A DNA stretch of 10,052 nt, from positions 13,372 to 23,423 of the forward strand of contig VBOC01000091.1 of the NCBI GenBank assembly GCA_005877655.1, written 5' to 3'. Within the stretch, counting starts at the first letter, position 1. Each line of letters opens with the position of its first letter. Below, in pieces: positions 1 to 6,190 of this stretch. This DNA is from Ignavibacteria bacterium. GTDB taxonomy: Bacteria; Bacteroidota; Ignavibacteria; UBA10030; SZUA-254. Below the pieces are notes generated by a model. The model was not told where the DNA came from. It saw only the letters and a list, made by a program, of their open reading frames with translations, and searched no databases. Made by a program: the position numbers and the translations under genes.

Positions 1-2106
1 TCCGAAGTATGCGCTGAACGACGGAGTGTCGGCCGAGAGTGTGAAACTGTACGATCCGGGGAACGACGGCGCGGTTTGCGTCCACGAAGGCTGAACGATT
101 TCCCTGACCGAGTAGGCGCCGTAGGGCAGGTGCTGGAAAGCGAATGATCCGTTGCCGATCGTTACGCTGGAATCGGTCTGCGTCCCCTGGAGCATCACCT
201 TCCAGCCGCCGGTGCCGGGCTCGCCCGCATCATGGATTCCATTGTTGTTCACATCATAGGAGACGAGTCCGGTTACGGATCCCCCCGTAAAGGGAAAGCT
301 GTTCTCCAAGATCGTCCCGTAATCGCCGCATGCCCAAACACTTCCTCCTCCGGGAGAAAAGATGCCAAAAATGCTGTTAAGGGTGCGGCTGTACTGCACT
401 TCCCAGTGTGCGCCGGCGTCGGAGGTGTGCAGGATTGTCCCTGCATCCCCCGCGATGAATGCTTCTGGGGAGCTGACATGGGAAATAGAAAAAAGGCTTA
501 CCGGGACGCCGGAATTCTGGCGCTTCCAGGAAGCTCCTCCATTTGTCGTGTGAAGAATATTCCCCGAATCGCCGACTGCCCAGCCTCTGTTATTGTCGAC
601 GAAAGAACACCAAAAGAGCGCGGCTGCTGTTCCCGCCGGCTGGGTGGTCCAGGAAGCTCCCCCGTTTGTCGTGTGGAGAATCAGTCCCTGCTCGCCCACG
701 GCCCAGCCGTTCGCCGCGTCGGGGAACGAGGCGCCGTAAAGAATTTGAGGCACGCTATTATATTGTACATGCCACGAGGCTCCGGCGTCAGTGGAATTGA
801 GGATCACCCCGGTAAACCCTGTGCCCTCTCCGCCCACGATCCAGCCGGCCGAAGGACTTCCGAAGGTGATGCCGAAGAGCGAATGGGCGACCGTACTCGG
901 CTGCGTAGTCCAATTCAAACCATCCACAGTCCGGATGATCGTCCCGTTGTCTCCCACGGCCCATCCGTGAATTGCGTCGATGAAGGAAACCCCGTAGCAG
1001 GAAACGGACGGGGAGGCGGAGCTTTGTCCGAGCCAGGTTGAGCCGGCGTCGGTCGTGCGCAGGATCAAGCCGCTCTGGCCGACTGCGACGCCGACGGAGA
1101 CCGAAGGGAAGTCGATCCAGTTCGCGCTCAGGCGCGAGCCCTTATCCAATACGGACCATGATGTTCCGCTGTTCGTCGATTCGATGATTTTGCCGAGTGT
1201 CCCGACCGCCCACAGTCGCCCGCCGGCACGAGCGAGGCCGTTGAAGTCTTCGGTGTCTCCGACGGCCAGAGGTGACCATGAGAGTCCGCCATTGACTGTC
1301 CGGAGAATTTTGCCATTATCGCCGGCGATCCATCCGACGAAGGAATTCTGCATCACGATTTGGTTCAAATTCGTGGATACCCCTGCGCTCACGCTTGACC
1401 ATACACTTCCTCCGTCGGTCGTCCTGAACGTCTCACCCCCCGTTCCCGCGATGAATCCGATCGAAGGATTGACAAACGTGACTGCGAGATAGGACGTGCC
1501 TGTCCCCGAGCCCACAGGGCGGGACTGCCAGGTGGCCCCAGAGTCTGTCGTATGGTAGACATTGCGATTTGCGCCGACCGCCCAGCCGTCACTGAGGCTG
1601 GTGAACGCGAACGCGTTTAGAACGGTTGTGGGGTTCGCGTTCTGATGCTGGCTTACCCAGGTACCACCCGCATCTGTCGTGTGGAGGATAACTTCGCGAT
1701 CGCCGGCGGCCCAACCGTTCAGAGGATCGAGAAAGAGGACCGCGTTCAGACCGCCTGTGACTGTACTCGTCTGCTCAAGCCAATCGTCTCCGGAGTCGGT
1801 CGTATGAAGGATGAGGCCGTTATCCCCGACCGCCCACCCCTCGACGGGCGAAGTCATCGAGATCGACAGAATATTGTCTGTGCGGGCGAATTCCTGCTCG
1901 TACCAGCCGGTGCCCCCTGTGGACGTATGGAGAACGGTTCCATACTCGCCGACCGCCCAACCGAGCGAAGTATCGATGAACTGCACATGGAGAAGGTTGT
2001 TCCCCTGGGGCAAGGGAGATTGCCAGTTCCATTGGGCGAATAATGATGAAGCCGAAAGCAGGAAGAGACCGCCGAGGAGGAAGCGAATCGTTGCCATCGC
2101 ATTCAT
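1..2106 (-). CDS. Secreted YCF48/BNR-like beta-propeller protein with SdrD-B-like domain (3' end off the window)
   Basis: Reading the minus strand from ATG at 2106 gives 702 uninterrupted codons to position 1 with no stop, so the C-terminus lies outside the window. Residues 1-25 are a signal peptide with hydrophobic core FLLGGLFLLSASSLFA and probable cleavage before Q25; ATG at 2097 (residue 4) is an equally good start. Residues about 37-602 hold about 14 repeats of 38-48 residues with the pattern [hydrophobic]-x-F-x-(D/N)...G-W-A-V-G-(D/E)-x-G-x-I-L-H-T-T-(D/N)-x-G-x-x-W, the signature of YCF48/HCF136-like photosystem-stability-factor repeats and BNR/sortilin propellers. Residues about 608-702 (VTGLVSYDVNNNGIHDAGEP, then G-WKV-L-G and a YSVRE strand) resemble an SdrD-B/Cna-B prealbumin-like domain. 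In Bacteroidota such proteins usually end in a type IX secretion sorting domain, which would be off the edge here. The likely role is an extracellular or surface adhesion or scaffold protein, not photosystem assembly. Family call is confident; function is inference. Confidence 0.9.
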   Translation of the reverse strand, partial: MNAMATIRFLLGGLFLLSASSLFAQWNWQSPLPQGNNLLHVQFIDTSLGWAVGEYGTVLHTSTGGTGWYEQEFARTDNILSISMTSPVEGWAVGDNGLILHTTDSGDDWLEQTSTVTGGLNAVLFLDPLNGWAAGDREVILHTTDAGGTWVSQHQNANPTTVLNAFAFTSLSDGWAVGANRNVYHTTDSGATWQSRPVGSGTGTSYLAVTFVNPSIGFIAGTGGETFRTTDGGSVWSSVSAGVSTNLNQIVMQNSFVGWIAGDNGKILRTVNGGLSWSPLAVGDTEDFNGLARAGGRLWAVGTLGKIIESTNSGTSWSVLDKGSRLSANWIDFPSVSVGVAVGQSGLILRTTDAGSTWLGQSSASPSVSCYGVSFIDAIHGWAVGDNGTIIRTVDGLNWTTQPSTVAHSLFGITFGSPSAGWIVGGEGTGFTGVILNSTDAGASWHVQYNSVPQILYGASFPDAANGWAVGEQGLILHTTNGGASWTTQPAGTAAALFWCSFVDNNRGWAVGDSGNILHTTNGGASWKRQNSGVPVSLFSISHVSSPEAFIAGDAGTILHTSDAGAHWEVQYSRTLNSIFGIFSPGGGSVWACGDYGTILENSFPFTGGSVTGLVSYDVNNNGIHDAGEPGTGGWKVMLQGTQTDSSVTIGNGSFAFQHLPYGAYSVREIVQPSWTQTAPSFPGSYSFTLSADTPSFSAYFG
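525..681 (-). repeat. Near-identical 34-bp segments in adjacent propeller repeats
   Basis: Positions 525-558 and 648-681 differ at only 3 of 34 bases and are offset by 123 bp, exactly 41 codons, one repeat unit. They encode the ILHTTNGGASW core of repeats 11 and 12. Other repeats of the same protein are much more diverged in DNA, so these two units are probably a recent duplication or were homogenised by gene conversion. Confidence 0.7.
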
Positions 2107-2111
2107 AGAGT

Positions 2112-2202
2112 GAATTATTGAGACAACCTGTGGATTCGAAACCTATCCGGCGGGGGATTCAATAGGTTCCACGAAATGTAAGAATTATTGACAACCGATT
2201 CA
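2112..2202. repeat. Imperfect direct repeat pair, 70-bp offset
   Basis: Copy 1 at 2112-2140 and copy 2 at 2182-2202 share an exact 10-mer GAATTATTGA (2112-2121 and 2182-2191), followed in both by CAACC and GATTC..AA in the same order; copy 1 has small insertions (GA before CAACC, TGTG before GATTC). The offset is 70 bp, close to seven helical turns. Tandem operator sites for a regulator of the divergent genes are one possibility; a decayed duplication is another. Confidence 0.5.
2140..2168. repeat. 7-bp inverted repeat in the divergent promoter region
   Basis: AACCTAT at 2140-2146 is the exact reverse complement of ATAGGTT at 2162-2168, separated by 15 bases that are G/C-rich. It lies between the two copies of the direct repeat. 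The arms are short, no T-run follows, and it is not placed as a terminator; an operator half-site pair is possible but a 7-bp match can also arise by chance. Confidence 0.3.
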
Positions 2203-2282
2203 AGCAGAGAGTGTGGCAACGGGAACGATTGACCCATTTTCATGTCTGATGTCTCACCGGTAAAACAGTATTTTTTAAAGAC

Positions 2283-4937
2283 ATGCGCACCCCATCGAAT
2301 ATCGCGAGAACACTCGCTGGCGCTGTTCTCGCGATCTCCTGCCGACTCCTATTCACCCTTCTTCTGATTTTTGCCGCCCATTCCCTGTGTGCCGGGCAAG
2401 GTTCTGCGCCCAAACGCATCTTAATTCTCTTTGAGGGGAGTGATACGCCGTCGAATATCGGAAGGGGGGACGCCCGCGAGCTCGCCATGCTGCTGGGCCA
2501 CTTCAATGTTAATTATCAGCTCCAAGGGCTGGACTCATACGTTCCGGGCGAGCTCAACGGGTACGACATCACCTTCTTCATCGGTTACAGCAAGAGGTAT
2601 GAGCCCCCGGAAAAGTTCATGCGCGACATTTTTACGACCCGAAGGCTCGCGATCTGGATGAACACCGGGCTCGAGCGTTTCAGCACGCAGTTCGATCTCG
2701 AGAAGCAGTTTGGATTTCGTTTCGTCAGGTTCGATACGACGTCGAATTTCGATTCCGTGCGGGGCAGGAACCGTACGTTCACGAAAGGCGAGCCGAATCT
2801 CAATATCACCACGCTCGTGAACCCGGCGGTCGCCGAGGTTCTCGCAACCGCCTACTCGAGCTCCACGCGGCGGGAGGCGCCCTACGTCATCCGCACCGAT
2901 CATTTTGTTTATGTAGCTGACTCGCCCTTCGCATCGGCCACGGAGACCGACCGGTATATCCTTTTCGCGGACCTGCTCCACGACCTCCTGGATGAGCAGC
3001 ACCAGGAGATTCATCGGGCCCTCGTTCGCATCGAGGATGTTGATGTGTTCGAAAACCCTTCCCGTTTGCGGGAGATCGCCGACCTATTGGCGTCGAAGCA
3101 TGTCCCGTTTCTCGTCGGCATCATTCCCTTCTTCGTCGATCCGGACGCCGGCCTCCGCCTCAGCCTCTCGGACAAGCCCGAGTTTGTGGACGCGATCCAC
3201 TACATGGTCTCCAGGGGTGCGACGATCGTGATGCACGGGGTAACGCACCAGTATCAGGGCGTGACAGCGACCGACTATGAGTTCTGGGATGGAAGCGCGG
3301 ATCGCAAAATCAGAACCGATTCGAAGGAGTACGTTGAGAAGAAACTGAAAAAGGGCCTCGACGAATGCTGGAAGAACGGCATCTATCCGCTTGTCTGGGA
3401 GACCCCGCATTACACGGCCTCTCAGCTTGATTATCCTGTCTTTGCCGAATTCTTCAGCACCGCGATGGAACAGCGGCTGGTGATGGACAATTCCGATTAC
3501 AGCATGTACATGCCATATATCATCGAGCGCGATCTCTACGGACAGCGTATCATTCCGGAAAACCTGGGATACATTCCGCTCGACCAGGACCCTGATGTGG
3601 AGGAAAAGAGCGTACGGGCGCTGCTGAAAGGCGCCGAGGCGCAGCTCGCGGTCCGCGACGGATTCGCATCGGCGTTCATTCATCCGTTTATCGAGCTCAA
3701 GTACATTGAGGAGTATGTCGACGGCATTCTCGATCTCGGCTATACGTTTATGGATGTCAAGAATGAGCCGAATGCCGTCAGGTTGAAGGATCGGGTCATC
3801 GCGACCGGATCGGTACCGTTCGAGCTTACGCTTGAAGATCAGTATCTCCGTGAATCCTGGCTTCGTCCGGACGGCAAGATCGATCACTGGGAAATCTCCC
3901 CGGAGCGAGTCCACGGCCGGGTTGCAAAATCGATCCAGGTCCCCACAGGCTCGATCTACCTTGCCGAGCCCTCTGAATACCGCGAAACCGAGCAGACATT
4001 CGTCGAAAAACTTCAGACCGATGCCAGGAATCTATGGAACGGACTGTTTCAGTCGGAACAATCATTCTCGGAGCCGCTCGTCGGGCTTGTCTGGGACCGT
4101 CACCTGACAGGAAGCGCGTTCAACGACCAGGCGAGTTTTGCGTCGGCGTTCGGCTCGCTGAACATTCCCGTCGATACGCTGGCCGGGGACAGCGTGGGGG
4201 ATCTGAGCGGATACAATTTGCTGATCGTGCCCTACCACTCCGTCGAACGGCTCTCGAACGGGGACTATGACCGCATTGTGGGCTTCGTCGAGAACGGAGG
4301 AAACCTCATCACCGATGGAAAGAACGGGCTGGCCGAGGAGCTCGGAATCAAGTTTGCAGAATCGACGCTGAAGATCGAGAAGATGCGGGACAAACTCTAC
4401 CCGGAAGATCCGATTATCCTGAGCTCTTCGGAGATTATCTCGCGGTTTGAGGTGAGCCGGGATGATGAAATCTTTTGTGCTGATGACCGGACCGAGGCCG
4501 CAGTCGTCACCGGGCGGAAGTACGGAACCGGAAAATTTCTCTTCCTCGGAATGCGATTCGATCCCAACAGCACGGGGGGATACAGCCGGTTCCCCTATCT
4601 GCTCGAATACGTACGAAGCTTCTTCCATCTGCAGCCGGTGCTGAAGCGGGAGAATTTGGAAGTGTACTTCGACGACGGCTACCGCCACAATGCGAGCATT
4701 GAGGACCTCGTCAAGAGATGGGTTGATGACGGAGTCCGGGTCGTGCACGTGGTGGGCTGGCACCAGTATCCAAAATGGACATACAACTACGAGCGCCTGA
4801 TCCGCCTCTGTCATTCCAACGGCATCCTGGTGTACGCCTGGCTGGATCCTCCGCAGGTTTCGGAAAAGTTCTGGGTCGAACACCCCGCCTGGCAGGAGAC
4901 AAACTACAGGGGCGAGGCAGTGAAGGGGACGGGGTGA
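2283..4937 (+). CDS. DUF2334/polysaccharide-deacetylase-like envelope protein, N-terminal part of a frame-disrupted multidomain enzyme
   Basis: This 884-residue frame starts at ATG 2283. Residues 15-38 form a signal peptide or anchor (core LLFTLLLIFAAHSLCA), so the rest is probably periplasmic. Residues 43-235 form a Rossmann-like alpha/beta domain (KRILILFEGSD, LNGYDITFFIG). Residues 245-500 match a DUF2334/NodB-like deacetylase fold: VRIEDVDVF with D252 and D254, the HGVTH pair H318/H322, WETPHY (372-377) and a late IHPF with H467, which are candidate metal and catalytic residues. A beta-rich linker follows (about 510-595). Residues 597-785 form a second amidotransferase-like Rossmann domain (VGLVWDRHL, YNLLIVPYHS, VENGGNLIT). 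Residues 790-884 are the first half of a TIM-barrel glycoside-hydrolase-like domain (YFDDGYRHN, VHVVGWHQYPKW, GILVYAWLDPP, FWVEHPAW). The frame then meets TGA at 4935-4937 in mid-barrel; the rest of the barrel continues in another frame (next feature). Intact, the protein would be about 1,340 residues. Deacetylase plus hydrolase beside a GT2 synthase recalls PgaB or PelA, but the order of domains differs. Fold assignment is moderately sure, substrate unknown. Confidence 0.85.
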   Translation: MRTPSNIARTLAGAVLAISCRLLFTLLLIFAAHSLCAGQGSAPKRILILFEGSDTPSNIGRGDARELAMLLGHFNVNYQLQGLDSYVPGELNGYDITFFIGYSKRYEPPEKFMRDIFTTRRLAIWMNTGLERFSTQFDLEKQFGFRFVRFDTTSNFDSVRGRNRTFTKGEPNLNITTLVNPAVAEVLATAYSSSTRREAPYVIRTDHFVYVADSPFASATETDRYILFADLLHDLLDEQHQEIHRALVRIEDVDVFENPSRLREIADLLASKHVPFLVGIIPFFVDPDAGLRLSLSDKPEFVDAIHYMVSRGATIVMHGVTHQYQGVTATDYEFWDGSADRKIRTDSKEYVEKKLKKGLDECWKNGIYPLVWETPHYTASQLDYPVFAEFFSTAMEQRLVMDNSDYSMYMPYIIERDLYGQRIIPENLGYIPLDQDPDVEEKSVRALLKGAEAQLAVRDGFASAFIHPFIELKYIEEYVDGILDLGYTFMDVKNEPNAVRLKDRVIATGSVPFELTLEDQYLRESWLRPDGKIDHWEISPERVHGRVAKSIQVPTGSIYLAEPSEYRETEQTFVEKLQTDARNLWNGLFQSEQSFSEPLVGLVWDRHLTGSAFNDQASFASAFGSLNIPVDTLAGDSVGDLSGYNLLIVPYHSVERLSNGDYDRIVGFVENGGNLITDGKNGLAEELGIKFAESTLKIEKMRDKLYPEDPIILSSSEIISRFEVSRDDEIFCADDRTEAAVVTGRKYGTGKFLFLGMRFDPNSTGGYSRFPYLLEYVRSFFHLQPVLKRENLEVYFDDGYRHNASIEDLVKRWVDDGVRVVHVVGWHQYPKWTYNYERLIRLCHSNGILVYAWLDPPQVSEKFWVEHPAWQETNYRGEAVKGTG

Positions 4938-4940
4938 ATC
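4911..4940 (+). other. Frame-disruption junction with G-rich repeat (probable internal deletion)
   Basis: The upstream frame reads GEAVKGTG-stop, while the downstream barrel starts with DGVNLAEL in the frame offset so that a missing length of 3n+1 bases would reconcile the two. The stretch GGGGACGGGGTG at 4925-4936 is shared by both frames: as KGTG(W) in one and (W)DGV in the other. TIM-barrel enzymes of this type normally have a helix and loop of roughly 30-40 residues between the HPAW segment and the DG(V/I)N strand; nothing corresponding is present. This pattern fits loss of about 100 bases between two copies of an approximately 11-bp direct repeat, either in the genome or in assembly. Confidence 0.65.
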
Positions 4941-6190
4941 TGGCAGAGCTCTATTTCGAGGCGGGCAACGGGCCGCGTGATCCGAAACTGTTAACGCCGA
5001 TGCATCCCTCGGCGCGCGATGAATTCCGGAGGGCACGCGGTTTCGATCCGGCGCTGCTCCTCGATCCGCTTTCTCCCTATTACTGGAAAAAGAACGCCGA
5101 TGCATGGAAGCTTTTCGAGGAGTATAGAGTCGATGCAATCACGAGGTTTCACGAGGAATTTCTTAACATGATCCGGGACCTCCGCCAACAGGAGAAACCT
5201 CATCTTGATGTCATCGTTACCGCCATCGATAATCTTGGAAGTCCGGATCTCCGCCCCAATCACGGGGTCGACGTCAAACGGATCATCGACCTGCAGCGCC
5301 GTTTTAATTTTACGCTTCAGGTGGAGGATCCGGAATCGGAGTGGTCAAAGGATCCTCGGCGCTATCAGCAGATGGTGCAGCGCTACCGGCCTTTGCTGGG
5401 CCCGGGAGCCAGGTTGATGCTAGACTTGAACATCCTCGAGTTCCGCGACGAGAAGAAACCGACGGTCCTTCCCCTTCCCACGCTGGTTCAGACCGGGATC
5501 GAGAGTTACCAGATGGTCCACGCGGCGGCCTTCGCCGCCGACGGCCTGGCGATCTATTCGGAGTCGAGCATACGCCCGCAGGACCTGAGGATGATGGGAT
5601 TTGCGGCCGCTGCGCAGGCGGTGCTTCGACACATACCGGGGGGCTGGACGATCGAGACGCCGTTCCCGGTGGTGATGCAGCTCCCACAGGATTACAGCGC
5701 CCTCAGAACCGAGACGGGAGAGCTCATCTCGTCGGACCGTGGGATGTTCTTCATCCCTCCCGGCGCGCACACGCTTCTTGCAGAATTCCGGTCGGCCGCT
5801 CCGTTTGCGAGCCCCCCGATCGGGGGCCGCCTGCTCTCGATCTCCGGCGAGTTGACGGGAATAACGACCTCAAGCCGGAGCGTCACCTTTTCTTACCGGA
5901 GCGACCCGCGCTGTCTGGTGTCGTTCACCCACCGCCCCTTTGCTCTCTTCCTCGACGGGAAGGAGGTTGGTCCCGAGGCCCTTGCCGGATACCGCCGTTT
6001 CAGCGTCGTACTCCCCCCGGGTGAACATAGGGTGATCGCCGTCCTGGAGACGACCGTTTCGTACGGAGTGGATATCACAAGCTTCTGGTCGTCGTGGATT
6101 ATCGTCGCTTTCGGGATGACTTCCGGTGCGGCTCTCCTGACATTCTATGCGGCGGTGCGGATTTCCAGGAGGCCCGAACCTAAAACCTAG
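4934..6190 (+). CDS. C-terminal part of the same enzyme: remaining TIM barrel, beta-rich tail and membrane anchor
   Basis: From about 4928 the sequence encodes DGVNLAELYFEAGNGPRDPK, a typical TIM-barrel strand with acidic residues, then barrel segments LDVIVTAIDNLG, FTLQVEDPESEW and ARLMLDLNIL, all in the frame that ends at TAG 6188-6190. A beta-rich region follows and then a transmembrane helix near the C-terminus (SSWIIVAFGMTSGAALLTFY) with a short basic RISRR tail, which would anchor the protein in the inner membrane. It continues the protein of 2283-4937 and lacks its own signal peptide. If translated separately, GTG at 4934 is the best start: it overlaps the upstream stop as GTGA and is preceded by AAGGGG at 4923-4928; that gives 418 residues. 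ATG at 4775 is in the same frame, but its first 51 residues merely overlap the conserved barrel coding of the upstream frame and look meaningless. I regard this as half of a broken gene or of an assembly-damaged gene; a functional split is less likely because the periplasmic barrel half would lack an export signal. Confidence 0.75.
   Translation: MNLAELYFEAGNGPRDPKLLTPMHPSARDEFRRARGFDPALLLDPLSPYYWKKNADAWKLFEEYRVDAITRFHEEFLNMIRDLRQQEKPHLDVIVTAIDNLGSPDLRPNHGVDVKRIIDLQRRFNFTLQVEDPESEWSKDPRRYQQMVQRYRPLLGPGARLMLDLNILEFRDEKKPTVLPLPTLVQTGIESYQMVHAAAFAADGLAIYSESSIRPQDLRMMGFAAAAQAVLRHIPGGWTIETPFPVVMQLPQDYSALRTETGELISSDRGMFFIPPGAHTLLAEFRSAAPFASPPIGGRLLSISGELTGITTSSRSVTFSYRSDPRCLVSFTHRPFALFLDGKEVGPEALAGYRRFSVVLPPGEHRVIAVLETTVSYGVDITSFWSSWIIVAFGMTSGAALLTFYAAVRISRRPEPKT

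Larger units (their letters stand above)
2107..2282. promoter_or_regulatory. Divergent intergenic region between propeller gene and polysaccharide operon
   Basis: These 176 bases separate two divergent start codons and must carry both promoters. It is more AT-rich than the flanking genes. A perfect TTGACA lies at 2188-2193 on the plus strand and TTGACC at 2229-2234, but neither has a convincing TATAAT-like hexamer 16-18 bases downstream, so I do not assign a promoter. On the minus strand a TAGGTTTC stretch (RC of about 2138-2145) loosely resembles the Bacteroidota -7 element TAnnTTTG. Neither start codon has a clear Shine-Dalgarno: TTTTTTAAAGAC precedes ATG 2283 and AATAATTCACTCT precedes ATG 2106. 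The region also contains an imperfect direct repeat and an inverted repeat, listed separately. Confidence 0.5.

Noticed and set aside
232..1041. Open plus-strand frame of 269 codons opposite the propeller gene
   Set aside because: It is antisense to the repeat protein, its composition is rich in Arg, Pro, Gly and Ser, and its own weak periodicity mirrors the repeats on the other strand.
1..2106. Photosystem II assembly role for the YCF48-like protein
   Set aside because: The repeat family is widespread in non-photosynthetic bacteria as generic secreted propellers; there is no photosynthesis gene nearby and the SdrD-B-like domain points to a surface protein.
2188..2216. Sigma70-type promoter starting with the perfect TTGACA at 2188
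   Set aside because: At 17-base spacing the -10 position reads GTGTGG, with no TATAAT-like alternative nearby, and the hexamer is part of the direct-repeat block.
3084..3914. Minus-strand open frame of 276 codons
   Set aside because: Antisense to the DUF2334 domain motifs; no start signal or domain.
4775..4933. ATG at 4775 as the real start of the C-terminal piece
   Set aside because: The 5' part overlaps conserved barrel coding of the upstream frame in a different phase and gives a Pro/Gly/Arg-rich meaningless peptide; conserved sequence in this frame begins only at about 4928.
4062..5138. Minus-strand open frame of 358 codons
   Set aside because: It lies opposite clearly conserved TIM-barrel and Rossmann coding, spans the frame break, and has a low-complexity Arg/Pro-rich composition with no recognisable motif.
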